Source: Myrica gale (Eukaryota; Streptophyta; Magnoliopsida; Fagales; Myricaceae). From it: DNA of 64,000 nt. The notes under the pieces are model-generated. The model made no database searches. It saw nothing but the letters and a program-made list of their open reading frames with translations, and was not told the origin of the DNA. The translations under genes were made by a program, and so were the position numbers. The stretch covers positions 8,504,001 to 8,568,000 of the forward strand of contig OZ005604.1 in NCBI GenBank assembly GCA_963930655.1, in the 5' to 3' direction. This document shows, piece by piece, positions 11,166 to 22,648 of this stretch. Position 1 is the stretch's first letter. Every line of letters starts with the position of its first letter.

Positions 11166-13624
11166 CGAACCTCACTTAACTTGGTACGTATTCAACCAAA
11201 ACCTTCGTGCTTAATCATAACATAAATTCTCTTTCATTTGCATAAAACAACTTTTCATGTTTTCTATGCAATGAACATGCCATGCCACTCTTGAAAACAT
11301 CGTACTTTCATTTGCAATCAAAACGTCTCTCATGCGTTCATGCAAATGATCATGCTATGATATGTTCGAAACATCATGCGTACTTGAAACATTCTTCATG
11401 CAATACACTTCATATGTATTAAAAACATCTTGCCATGCACAATAAAACATGCAGTGTATCATTCCAGTTTTCCAAAAGGGGTAAGATTCACTTACAGTAC
11501 TTCTCGCAAATTCTCCTTTGCTCACTTGGCTCCTCGCCTACAAGGAATAGGTTCAATCTTTCAATGTACTGCGTATAGATGAAACCATATTGGTACGTGT
11601 CGGTCCTACGAATTACCCGACAGTCCTATCTTGAAATCCACTAAGGACAAGTAGCGATAATTCAACGCATTACTTAATTTAATGGTATAATATAGTTGCC
11701 GGATATTTCTTAATCCATCTCGAACTTCCCGTTCATCACTTGACTTCTTACCTTCCATTCATCGGAACGTTTCCGAATAGCAACTATATTATATCTTTCT
11801 GGATATCGTATATATATATATAATCTTTTTAATCATTAAACATTTTATTTAATCTTCTTTAATTAATATACTAAATTTAGGTTATTTAATTATTAATTCT
11901 ATTACAATATATTTCTATTCTCGATTAGGGTTCTAACCAACAACTCACGGATTTAGGATTAAACCTAAGTCTCTCTTTTATTTCCTGTATTCGGTTAAAT
12001 CTTTACCTGAATAAATTACTAACCTTAATCATTAACAACCCTTGGCTTGGATATTAAACCTTTATCAATCCGAGACATTAACCTTGATTAGGGTACATTT
12101 TCATTTAGCATTTACTTACCATTAGGTTTCCTTTCTCTTACCTATTTGGCCATGACCTAAATTTCACTCATGCATCACATGCGATTGCATCACTTATTTG
12201 CTAATCCATTGGTCATTAGGGTTTCTTCACTAAATCATTCGGCCATGCTTCAATTTAAAACATTTATTGTACAAGACTTCATCTCCAATAGTGACCCCAT
12301 CCTCCCCTATCATATTCACAACCTAGATCCTATAACTCATGGCACAAACATAAGGTTTCATGCAATACCCTATTCGGCCAACATCAACATGCATAACATT
12401 AACATGCATTTTCATTCTCTTATCACATGCATTCTTTTCTCTTCAAGCTTAGTCAAACCCATGGCTTATGTGCACAATCTACCTAGCAAATCAGCCTACA
12501 AGATCCATACTTTAATCATTCCCAAGATATTTTACACATAGCATGCATTTCGGCCTAATATTGTATAACTACATCCGAAACTCCTCTTACATGCATTATC
12601 CATTTCCATTGCACTTTCCAACAACCAATTCATGTTCTTATGCATACAAGTTCAGATCCAACATCACATTACAACCTAAGAGTATTCTAAAACTCAAGAG
12701 TTGCAAGAACAAGGCATTCGGCCAACATCCATTTATCTCACATTTTTTCCATTTAAATTCATGTATATTTAATCCATTCTCTCCATATACAACAACCATA
12801 ACTGGACCTAACACTTAGGAACCTCAAAAGCAATAGATCTAAGGAAAAAATCCAACTTACAACCGGCCAAGTATAGTGTGAGTTTAGATCTAAACTTTCC
12901 TAACATGTATTTACCTTCTTTGCATTTTCTAACAATCAAGATAGGATCTTAAGCATGCATTTTCAATTCCAAGTTCACATTATACTCTATGGGTTGATTA
13001 AACTCCAGATCTAACTAAAATAGACATTCGGCCAAGCAAAACTCTCATGAAAATCTATTCTTAACATTTTCCAACTCTCATGCATACATGTCAAATCTTC
13101 ATCTTCAATATAAATCTCTTCCTCCAGCAACCTACTTCACAACCTAGGATCCATAAATCATGAAATAATCTTCAAGATCTAGCAAATGGGACATTCGGCC
13201 AACACCCCTATATTCCTAAAACCTAGACTTTTCTTGTTTCTTTGATTGCTTGCAACCCTCCTTATTTCATACCAAACTTACAAGTATTCTCCATTAACAA
13301 CTTAGGATATCTCCACATACATTCTCACTCTTAGATCCAACACAAAACACAATAATAGATCACATGATGGGGTATAGATTCGGCCTTCTCCAAAGATATG
13401 TATCCTTATCCCCTTCTTTTCCAAAACCATGACTATAAATTATATTTTCCATCTTTAATCCACAAGAATCATAGCCAAAGATATTAGATCCATTTAGTAT
13501 GAACTTTTACAAAACTAATGGACACAACAAGCAAGAGAAGGATTCTAAGAGATGCTGAAAATTACCTTCCAATTTTAGCTTTCTTTTCTCTCTTCCCCTT
13601 TTCTTTTCTTCTCCTTCCCCTTTT

Positions 13625-13690
13625 CTTCTTCTTCTTCTTCTTCTTCTTCTTCTTCTTCTTCTTCTTCTTCTTCTTCTTCTTCTTCTTCTT
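13625..13690. repeat. (CTT)n microsatellite
   Basis: About 22 uninterrupted CTT units. The homologous position in the inverted LTR copy (about 29800-29880) has only irregular purine-rich sequence, so the run expanded here after the copies separated. Poly-arginine and poly-glutamate frames over it are artefacts. Confidence 0.95.
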
Positions 13691-14876
13691 CCTTCTCCTT
13701 CTTCTTCTTCCTTTTCCTTCTTCTCCTTGCACAAAATCCTCTTGGATCCAAGCTTGAAATCACTTTTGGTGGCTCAACCCATTCGGTTTACACCAAGTTC
13801 TCTCTTCCTCTCCCTTTCTCTCTTTCTTGGTTTTCTCTTCTCTCTCCCTTTTGTTGGACGACCAAATGAGAAACAATAAGATTGAGGGTGAAAGGTTGAA
13901 GTGTGAAGGACCCAAGGGAGGCTGAACTTAGCCTCATTCGGCCAAGGGGGAAAATCCTCCCTTGGTAGCATAAAAAGCAACCATCAAATCATGTCCCCTT
14001 ACCTTCTCTTTTTGAAATTTACGTGAAAGACATCTTAGTTTGATTCTTACTTAATTCACTTATGTGTTTGATTCCAAATCAACTAACTTAGTTACTCCAA
14101 GGGCACTTAGTTGGCCTAATGTAGTTGCAAGGTAACTAGCCCAATAACATAGGGCTTGAAGCCTATAACATAAATCTTAAGGCCCACTTTCATGTGTATG
14201 TTGGCAGCCCAATACCATAGGTCTAGGCAGCCCAATAACATAAATCTAAAGGCCCCCATTATCTTAGGTATTGTGTCCAAATCCTAAGTCCAAGGGCTAA
14301 GGCCCAACATCACAAGCTTAAGCCCATTCCATAAGCTTAAAAGCTAAGGTCCAATAACCTACATCCTCAAGCCCAATAACATAATTTAAAGCCCAATTTC
14401 TTGATCTTCATGGTAGCCCAATTGCACACATTTAAAGGCCCAATATCCACCTAATACTCTAAGCCTTATAGCAGCCCAATATCACAACTTCAAGGGCCCA
14501 TCATCACATGTAATTGGGCAGCCCACTTGATTAAATTTCAAGGCCCATCATTCCTAATTTTCGGCCAAGCTTGGGCTGTCCATTTTCAGCCCATTCTTTT
14601 AGGCTTTAAGTCCAACCATTTAAACCATAATAGGCCAATAATATGGTCCATAACATAATCCTTCAAAAACTAATCAAGGATATAGAAAAGAAATACATTT
14701 AATCTAACAACTTAAATTGGCTACCTTAAAATGTAGACCTCATCCATTGATATTCCATAATGCTCATTAAATTTAGATCATACCATGACCTCCATTAATT
14801 CAAAACAAATCACCAAATCCTTAAGCTTACAACGAAGTACGTATTGATTTTTTTCGAGGTCTCACATTCATAGTAG

Positions 14877-15445
14877 GACTTTTGTGGGTCGGGGGTTGAG
14901 GGAGGGAATCTTGGGTAAGATATAGTACACATTGTTCAGGGTTTTTGTGCTCGCTACAAAATTTTGTTTTAGTTATTTTTTGCTGGTCAAACCAATGATC
15001 GCCCCGACAAAAGAATTGTAGGATCTGAAGGAAGTGCGTTACGAATGCTATCAGATTTTCAAAAATAGCAACAGATTAGCAGTTATTATGGATCCCTGAT
15101 TTACCAGATGGATATCCATATTTGGTATTCAATCTACTCATCTATTGTGGGGGCAATCGTGGGGTTGTTTCAGCACTTGGGTTAGATTTGAAATATTGAA
15201 CAATTGAGGCTAAGATTCCAGTTCTTTGCAAGTGTTATCCAGTTTAATCTCATGCCAGAGGAACAACTGTTAAATGCAAGGGGGTGAGGAACAAGTTTAA
15301 TGATGCCATCCATCAGTTGAAGCTGAGATATGGGTTTGGTCGACCATACAACAAGCTTGAATCCAATCTGGTTGAAGCGAATAAGTTTCCCATGATTTGG
15401 GATGAAATTATTTCAATTTTCAGGGAAGAAGATATCATCTCTGAC
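14877..15445 (+). pseudogene. Callose synthase (CalS10/GSL8-type) fragment
   Basis: Translated segments follow plant callose synthase in order but in changing frames: FVGRGL near 14880, a MDIHIWYSIYSSIVGA stretch near 15107-15150, LRFQFFASVIQFNLMPEEQ near 15205-15265, then an open frame from 15284 with DAIHQLKLRYGFGRPY, KLESN.VEANKF and FREEDIISD. I recognise these as the cytoplasmic-facing region after the first membrane block of the CalS10/GSL8 subfamily; the parent enzyme makes 1,3-beta-glucan at the plasma membrane and cell plate. Only about 190 of some 1,900 residues are present, with several frameshifts and stops and no introns visible between segments. It begins six bases after a solo-LTR TSD. 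A decayed fragment, not a working gene. Confidence 0.75.
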
Positions 15446-15740
15446 CATGATCATGAAGAAGCAGTCTATCAATCCTCTGACAATTCTGACAGATACTTTG
15501 AGAAGATAAAAGAGCAGAGTAGCGCTTCTTCAGATTCTTATCATGTTAATACAAAAGTGTTTGAAACAATTCAATGTCTCTTGTATGTGTAAGGGATCAA
15601 GAGTTGATGTTGTTTGATAAATTACTCAAAGAATAGATGATGGTGAGATTAGAGGTTGATAAGTTGTCATGTGAGTTGAAGTCAGTATCTGAAGAACTTA
15701 TAGCTTTGAATGAGGAATTGTTGATGTTGGTCATTCAACT
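15446..15740 (+). pseudogene. Coiled-coil gene fragment fused to the callose synthase remnant
   Basis: After FREEDIISD the same frame leaves callose synthase and reads an acidic, serine-rich linker to the stop at 15590. Past the stop, in other frames, come RDQELMLFDKLLKE and LEVDKLSCELKSVSEELIAL, a heptad-like coiled coil. I do not recognise the parent protein; a long coiled-coil kinesin or myosin-like protein would fit, but that is a guess. The join of two unrelated coding pieces suggests a transduplicated or rearranged fragment. Confidence 0.4.
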
Positions 15741-15834
15741 TTCTTCTGTATTGTGGTTTTTCTTATGTTCATCTTAGATTTCAGTTGGTTATGGGGAGGG
15801 ACACTTGTGCGTGTAAAATATATGTGTTGCACAA

Positions 15835-16027
15835 CTCCAAGGGGATGTCCTAGTGGTCTATGTATGGGACTTGGGGGTTTACTCCCTCTAAGGTCTTATG
15901 TTCAAAACTTCTTAGGTGGTACCACCAGTGTTGCGGCCCGATAATTATCCTGCTTGTGTGGGACGAAGGAATTGCACAAATCTGGGAGATTATTCGGGAC
16001 AAAACTCAGTATACCCTCGTCATCCGA
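15835..16027 (+). mobile_element. SINE-like element with tRNA-type boxes
   Basis: A 193 bp unit flanked by a 17-base near-perfect repeat (15818-15834 and 16028-16044, sharing TGTTGCACAA with two differences upstream), long as expected for target-primed insertion. Near its start GTCCTAGTGG resembles a polymerase III A box, and about 55 bases on TTATGTTCAAAACTT resembles a B box. No poly(A) tail is visible, so the call is moderate. Confidence 0.6.
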
Positions 16028-16099
16028 ATATACATGTTGCACAAAAGTTCAGTGTAAGTTGTAGTTTTTTCTTTGTCCTAATAAAATATTTGCTTCTTA

Positions 16100-16260
16100 T
16101 GATAAAATTTTGGGGTATAGGAGTTGGTGAAAAGTGAAGAGAATGATGATTTGAATGAATTTTTTTTATATTTATTATAGTAGAAATGGAAGAGAGAGAT
16201 TATTTTGTAATTATTTTGTTAGGTAAAATTTTGGAGTGTGCCAAAGTTTTAGCACACAAA
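16100..16260. mobile_element. Degenerate Tourist-like MITE
   Basis: This AT-rich stretch matches the reverse complement of the 3370-3540 element: AAAATTTTGG, AGTTGGTGAAAAGTGAAGAGA, ATTATAGTAGAAAT and GAGAGAGATTATTTT appear in the same order. Ends are eroded and no TSD can be read. Confidence 0.55.
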
Positions 16261-17370
16261 CACTACATGGCTGACACACCCTTCTCAAGAGTTGTGACAT
16301 CCACATTTAAAGTACAACCACAATTGATGATTTATTTGATGTAGCTACACATGTTGATAGTTTAATATCATGTAGTTCATAATCATTGGCTTCTATAATC
16401 CCTTTGTCTTGGGATAATTGGTCTTACTAGTAATTTAAATGTGTATACATATCTGCTTTTATGTTATTTGGTTGCAAATTTTGTAAGATTCTCCAATACA
16501 TCAAATTATCTGAAATTTCATCTTATATGATCTTGATAGAGTATCTTGCGTGATTTCTTGAACAACATTAAGACCATCATTTCTATTGCTTAAATTGCCA
16601 CTATAATTGTTAAATAGATCAAAGTTTGTCGTTTTAGTTGTTGACCACTGAACTCTCTTTCTCTCTCTACAATAAAATTATTGCTTATTTTATTGTCCCC
16701 TCTTATATGATGTACAACAGGGTGAAAAGTCTTTGTCGTTGATGCCTCCTTTACCTTTGTATGGGTATGAGAGATAGCATCCTAAACCTTAGTATGAGAG
16801 TTTGATTCATGGTCAAAATCTCAAAGATGTCGTTATTAGTGGTCAGATTCTTTATTCCTCCTTATCTGACCTCAATCTATATGATCTTTAATGAGATAAC
16901 TTTAGTGTTATAAGACCTCTAGAGCTAGTTCCAGAGCAAAAACTCACGCAAGCATCCCTATCTCCTGGTAGAACTTTAGTATTATATGACGTCTGAACCA
17001 AGTTCCAAAGCAAATATTCTTGGAAGTATCTCTATTTGTTGGAGTAACTTAAATTTTTCTTTCTATAATGTGAAAACTTCTTGACCAACTTTGTATTTCC
17101 TAAATTAATATCAATTTTCGAAGAGACTGTATAGGAACTTCTTAACTAACTTTTAGTTGCCCAATTTTCATAGATGGGGAACGTACTTTTTAAGTGCTAA
17201 TAACGGAAGCTAATTGGTGAAGCGACCAAAACGCTTAGGCTACGAGGAAGTGGATCAATGATCCCCCCCTTCACTCCTCCTTTGTGCTTCTCATATGGTG
17301 GTCCAAAAAATGATTGTTTTGAGGGAATGTTCCACTTAAGGTGGTCTCTGAGGGGGGATTACTAAATTTT
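16261..17370. other. Intergenic sequence, no feature recognised
   Basis: About 1.1 kb of AT-rich sequence with no coding homology, terminal repeats or tandem repeats that I can see. A loosely repeated phrase (TAGTTCCAGAGCAAA / AAGTTCCAAAGCAAA) near 16927 and 16999 suggests an old local duplication of about 70 bases. Confidence 0.5.
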
Positions 17371-17374
17371 GTTT

Positions 17375-20300
17375 TGAAGGAATGTTTCACCACCTATTGT
17401 GGGGCTAGACATAGTATTAGGAGTACAATGGTTGGAATAGTTAGGGAGGTGGTGTCCGATTACAAAAACAATGAATATGGACTTTATGATGAGAGATTGG
17501 TGGGTAACTATAAGGATGAATACTAAAGCGGATGGAAAGGTTGTAGGAATGGGAGAAATGGGTCGAATCATTAAACGTGGGGGACAATGTTTTTCTATCT
17601 TTATAGCATCCCAACCAAGAGCCATTGAAGAGGAGCAAGGGAGAGAAGAAGAGTTAAGGGAGGCACTTGGGGGAAACTGTCCAAAAGACTTGAGGGAACT
17701 GTTGAAGTCATATGGAAAAGTCATGGAGAAGTCTTACACTACCCCCAACTCGAATATTCGATCATCGAATACCCATGAAGAATGAAGCCCAACCTGTCAA
17801 TGTAGCTCCTTACTACTACGCACACTTTCAAAAAAAGGAAATTGAAAAGCAGGTAGACGAGATGTTGACAAGCAGATTAATAAGGACAAGCACTAGTCCT
17901 TTCTCAAGCCCTGTACTACTGGTAAAGAAAAAAGACGGTACATGGAGATTTGGTATTGATTATAGGGCCCTAAATGAAGCTATTGTCAAGGATCGATTTC
18001 CTAGTCCAACCATCGAGCATATACTAGATGAGTTGGGTGGAGCAAAGTACTTCACCAAGTTGGACTTACATGTCGGGTATCATCAAATCCGGGTACATTC
18101 CAATGATATCTACAAAACATCCTTTAGAACACATAGCGGCCACTACGAGTATTTGATGATGCCATTCGGTTTGTGTAATGCCCTATCAACATTTCAAGCA
18201 TGCATGAACAAGGTATTTAAGCCATATCGACGCCATTTTGTACTTGTTTTCTTCAATGAGATACTTATTTATTCAAAAGATTGGAGTGAACATCTGAGGC
18301 ATCTTGAGGTAGTGCTGAAGATACTGTTGGAAAACTCATTCCACATCAAATTTTCCAAATGTGCATTTCGCCAAAATGAGCTTAACTACTTGGGCCACAT
18401 GATCTTGGACGAAGGAGTAAGGGTGGATCTGAAGAAGGTTGAAGCAATGGTAGCCTAGTCACATCCAAAGACCATCACCTAACTAAGGGGATTCCTCGAT
18501 CTTACCAGCTACTACCGAAAGTTTGTATAGGAATACGACTCTGTGGCCAAACCCTTAACAAGCATGCTCAAGAAAAACAACTTCCCATGGACAGAAGAAG
18601 GGGAGAAGGCCTTCGAACTCTTCAAGAAAACTATGGTATCAACATTGGTTCTAGCTATGCCAGATTTCGAAAGCCCATTTGAAATCCACTCAGATGCAAA
18701 TAATATTGGAGTTGGAGTAGTTTTAACACAAAAGGGTGACCATTGGCCTACTTAAGCAAGGACCAGGGGGTACAGAAGAAATCATGGAGTGTATATGCCC
18801 AAGAAATGCTTGCCATCATGGAAGCAGTACGGGTCTAGCGACCTTACTTATTGGGAAGAAAATTCCTGATTGTAATAGACCAACAACTGTTGAAACATCT
18901 GTTGGAAAAACGCATCACCACATCTGACAAACAAAGATGGGTAGCCAAACTCTTGGGCTTTGAATTTGAGGTAAAAATAAACCTGGGAAGGATAATAAGG
19001 TGGCAGATGCATTATCTCGAAATGTGGAAGGGGAATTATTGGAAGCCATTTCAGGACCATCAAAGGCCATTACGGAGGATATAGAGAGAGAGACCCCAGA
19101 TGCAAGGAGATGATAGAGAAACTTGTCGCTGAGCAATATAGGGTAAACAACTTCGAGATGAAAGATGGGCTATTATTGTGTAAAGGGCGAGTCAATGTCC
19201 TCAACAAGGGAGAACTCAAGAAAATGGTCATAGAACATTTCCATGACTCTAAGGAAGGCGGACATTCAGGAAACTTCCAATACCTTTTATTGGGATGGCA
19301 TGAAAAATGATGTGAGAGACTACGTTAGGGCATGCGAGGTATGTCAAAGAATTAAGGGAGATAGCCGAAAGCCTAGTGGACTCATGCACCCTCTACCTAT
19401 TCCAGAATTAGTGTAGGAAGATATCACCATGGACTTTGTCGAAGACCTACCTACTTCCAATGGATGCAATGGCATACTAGAGGTAGACGACCGACTCACA
19501 AAGTATGCCCACTTTGTCCCCCTCATGGACACGATAGTGTTCAAACTATATGAGTAAGTTTTGGAAAGAATTCTTCCTAATACTGGGCACCAAGCTATCC
19601 AAAAGCTCCACCTATCATCCCCAAATTGATGGTCAAACAGAAGTGACCAACCGGACTTTAGAGAAATATCTACTAAGCTTTGTGTTTCAGTGCCTGGGAA
19701 GAACAACTCATATGGGCGGAATACTAGTACAATACCACATAACATGAATCCACCAAGATGACACCATTTACTGCACTCTATGGAAGACCACCACCGAACC
19801 TGGTAGCATATGAAGAGGGAGGCTCAACAAACGATCTCGTAGATGCTGAGCTCAAAGAAAGGGATGCCCTATTAAGGGAGTTGAAGCAAAATCTTCTTCG
19901 AGCACAGGGCCAAATGAAAAAAAAGATTCGATGAGGGACGAAAGATGAAATATTTTGAAATAGGGAATAGGTATACTTGCGATGCCTTCCAAGGAAACAT
20001 TAGGGGTTCACACATAATGCCCTGCTCAAATTGAAGGCCCAATACTTTGGCCTATATCACATCATATAGAAGTACGATGAGTTAGCTTACAAATTGCAAC
20101 TTCCAGCAGGCCTTCAGATTCACCCAGTATTCCATTTCTCTTGGCTAAGAAAGAAGGTGGGAGATCAAAACCGCATCATACCAATTCTTCCTCATTTCGA
20201 AAAAGAAGGAGCAATACTACTCCAATCATAGGAGTTTCAAGGATATCGCCAAGTCCACAAAGTTGGGAGAATTCGAGAAGAGGTCCTAGTACAATGGAAG

Positions 20301-20500
20301 GGACTCCCTAATGACGATTCGACATGGGAAGGAATCGACACACTCAAGAGGCAATTCCAAAATCTGGACCTTGAGGGCAAGGTCCAAAAAGAAGAACGGA
20401 AGAATGATACGGACTTGAGAAAGGCCATGAAAGCAGCCACCAGAAAGGCCCGAGAGAGGGAGCGATACAAGGCCAACCTTCGGGCAACAGAGGTAGAGTT
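17375..20500 (+). pseudogene. Reina-type chromovirus pol (RT, RNase H, integrase, chromodomain)
   Basis: In order: the end of the protease linker (PIVGLDIVLGVQWL near 17390); reverse transcriptase in the open frame 17712-18458 (HFQKKEIEKQVDEML, SPVLLVKKKDGTWRF, KLDLHVGYHQIRV, MPFGL); RNase H (18543-19060); the integrase zinc finger (19230-19350, CEVCQR); the integrase core tail ([12 protein letters not shown] near 19600); and a chromodomain (VLVQWKGLPNDDSTWE near 20287-20335). The RT active site, normally an x-x-D-D motif, reads FFNEIL at about 18247-18264, so both catalytic aspartates are replaced. A stop at 18456, more stops and frame changes follow. The HFQKKEIEKQV phrase and C-terminal chromodomain point to the Reina clade; gag and the 5' LTR are missing. 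Confidence 0.85.
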
Positions 20501-20850
20501 CGCGCATGCCATCCGCAACCAAGCCCCACCAATGTGTGTGTTGGGCAACAAAGCCTCACCAACGAGCGTGCGAGGTAGCCATGCCTCGTGAACGAGCACG
20601 CAAGGTAGTAACATTGCCTTGCCAGCGCTTACGCAATGCAGCCACGCCTTGCCAGCACACATACGCAGCATCATTGACTTAACAATGCGCTCCTCACTTG
20701 GCCCAACAACCAAAGCACCTGAAGAAAAAATGACCAATTCGCCCACTAGCTCAAAGATTGGCTACCATGTGACAGCCGAAGAATGGAGTAGTTATGAAGG
20801 GAATCTCGGGGTAACACGTGGCAGCATGGGAGAAGACTGCAAATAAGGGG

Positions 20851-21425
20851 TGTCATTTGTCCTTGGTACTTTTGCCACCTAGAAAAAGGATAAGGATAAG
20901 GAATCTTTGTTTGTTAAGTCCTTTTTAGCTAAAAGACGAAAAAGAAGGTTATGTCCTTTCAACTTTAGCTAAAGGACAAGGACAAGTGTCTTAGGTGGTT
21001 ATGTCATTTTTTCCTTAGGGATAAGATGGAATCACCACCTAATGTCCTTTCCTCCTTGATTCAAGAACAAGCCACCACCAATCCCAAGGAAAGATAATAT
21101 GCCACAGAATATTCTTGAGGAATCAAACACATGGTTGAATAAGATCTAGAAACGTGGCTCCTAGGAATTCTTGGTAGCTAGGTCGTGTGCTATAAATAGG
21201 TGTATTTTGTATCTTTTCAGGCAAATTTTCAATAGAACAAACCCAAGAGCTTTTGCTCAAAATAGGTGTTCAAGTGTATTTCTGAGTGTCTTGCGCAATC
21301 CATCCACCCAAGAGCAATCTTGAGATTTTCTTTTACAACTACTCCACCTCAATCCCGACCTAATCAAAGCTATTTGCTTAAGGTATTCTTGGTTCTCTAG
21401 TTGTTCGAATTGAGGAACCTACCAC
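20851..21425 (+). repeat. 3' LTR of the Reina-type element
   Basis: Starts TGTCATTTGTCC directly after a purine-rich AAATAAGGGG tract (20841-20850) and about 350 bases after the chromodomain. It contains a TATA-like CTATAAATAG at about 21189-21198, fitting an LTR promoter. The right end is lost against a minus-strand copia gag that begins about 21427. Confidence 0.65.
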
Positions 21426-21426
21426 C

Positions 21427-21715
21427 AGGACACAACCAAGTCATTGCTCCTTTCCCAAACGTCAAGAAGAGGATCATTCTCAGCAACAGGTTTCTGGAAA
21501 TCTTCATTTATGAAACCCACCTTGTTCCTAGCTCTCAGTGCTCTAGCCATTGATCGAGACTAGAAAATGTAATTTTCACTGATAAGAAGGTCTGTGACCA
21601 AGGAAATGCACGGGTTATCTCCATGGTCAAGTCTGCAGGGATTGTTGACATTACTGAAATTCAAAACAGGGTTTTGTGGTTCAAGGTTATTGGTCACACC
21701 TGCTTCTTCTACCAT
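21427..21715 (-). pseudogene. Ty1/copia gag N-terminus, truncated
   Basis: From an ATG at 21715 the minus strand encodes about 95 codons with the usual copia gag start: LVTDLLISENYIF, one stop in place of the conserved tryptophan, SRSMARALRARNKVGF, then WERSNDLVVSWW. This is the RNA-binding/capsid N-terminal domain. The frame ends at 21427, where the Reina LTR begins. The primer site and LTR lie immediately upstream, so it is a 5' stub of one element. Confidence 0.8.
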
Positions 21716-21730
21716 AGTTTCTTAACCAAG

Positions 21731-21742
21731 CTCCAATACCAT
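21731..21742 (-). other. Primer-binding site, initiator-Met tRNA type
   Basis: The minus strand reads TGGTATTGGAGC, one or two differences from the TGGTATCAGAGC site used by most plant copia elements. It sits between the gag ATG (21715) and the LTR edge (about 21743). Confidence 0.75.
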
Positions 21743-22309
21743 ATAAGAAATCAAGAGAAATGACAGCCAAGAAGACAATGTTTCCAAAGAATTTCTCTCG
21801 TAGTATTTTATACTAAAAGACCTTGAGGCTTATATACAGTTGCTAAAAGAATCAAAAGGATACATTGCGATGCTAAATCTAACAAAATGATCTAACTACC
21901 TACAGATCTTGGGGAGCATCTTACAGCTCAGCAAACACGTACAAAACAGAAAGAGAATAACTAACAACTAATAGCTAACAAATTCTCCTTGCAAAGTAAT
22001 CGTTAGAGTGGTTGCTGCTCGGGTCCTTCTACATGCCAGTCTCAAATTCTTCTTGAATAGCAGTTGTAGAACCTTCTACTTCATTCCGTAATAGTGGGAG
22101 TTCTTAGCTAAAAAGCTTCCCTAGTCTCTTAAATGTGGCTCGTGTTATCAAATATGGTTTGAATGGCAACCTGGGTTTCCTTAGATTCTGGTGCCGATGG
22201 AGCCTCATGGAAATAAACTATCTACATTCCCAGCGATACAAGTGTCGGACTTGGACATTGTATCTATAAAAATTTTAACCAAACTTCTCTGTAATAACAT
22301 ATTCTAACA
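21743..22309 (-). repeat. 5' LTR of the truncated copia element
   Basis: On the minus strand it begins TGTTAGAATATGTTATTACAG at 22309 and ends by the primer site near 21743, about 567 bases. The terminal CA is eroded. No second LTR of this element is in the window. Confidence 0.7.
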
Positions 22310-22378
22310 CACAACCTAAACTTCCATGTTGGTGTCCTTCAAACAAAAACATCATTTCACAAGCCACAATCCAAGTTA

Positions 22379-22590
22379 TGTTGAGTCACAAAAGAATAAC
22401 GCGACTTAGGTTTTATGTTGTTTTCAGTTGTATAGCAATAGAATCTGTCGAATTATTTTTATGTTAGTTCTTTGCTGAGCTGGACCACTTAGCCTATATA
22501 AACACTTTTCCTTCATAATAGGAGTTGCGATGAATATTTCAAGAATTCATCTCTTTCTTTTCTCCCTTCCTCTCAAACAGCTTTTTTTAA
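22379..22590 (+). repeat. 5' LTR of the Ale-type copia element
   Basis: TGTTGAGTCACAAAAGAATA to CTTTTTTTAA, about 212 bases. It includes a TATA-like box CCTATATAAA (about 22493-22502) that would position transcription start in the LTR. It pairs with 26921-27122; this copy has about 10 extra bases near 22425. Confidence 0.88.
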
Positions 22591-22592
22591 TA

Positions 22593-22604
22593 TGGTATAA
22601 GAGC
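22593..22604 (+). other. Primer-binding site, initiator-Met tRNA type
   Basis: TGGTATAAGAGC, two bases after the 5' LTR, one change from TGGTATCAGAGC. Confidence 0.85.
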
Positions 22605-22648
22605 AGTTAGCTTTCACTGCTTGATTTCAACATTGATCTTGATCAAAA

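Larger units (their letters stand above)
10064..14866 (-). mobile_element. Giant solo LTR (Tekay/Del-like), copy 2
   Basis: A 4,803 bp segment starting TGTCACGCCTCGAACG and ending GAGGTCTCACA, flanked on both sides by the perfect five-base repeat TTCAT (10059-10063 and 14867-14871). No gag, pol or primer site lies inside, so it is a solo LTR. It is homologous, in opposite orientation, to 28460-33027 along its whole length. Sense (minus) is inferred from the related LTR at 63763, which abuts a primer site on that side. Read in sense, the U3 part (14640 to 14100) is full of TGGGCY motifs. A (CTT)n run and a minisatellite lie inside. Confidence 0.93.

Noticed and set aside
10862-11225. Open frames with repeated peptide units
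   Set aside because: They translate a minisatellite in a solo LTR, and the same frames reappear in the inverted copy with a different unit number; no sign of selection on the protein.
13507-13763. Open frames of poly-arginine, poly-glutamate and poly-phenylalanine
   Set aside because: All are translations of the (CTT)n microsatellite.
14877-15600. Working callose synthase gene
   Set aside because: Only a small part of the protein, spread over several frames with stops, and fused to unrelated sequence.
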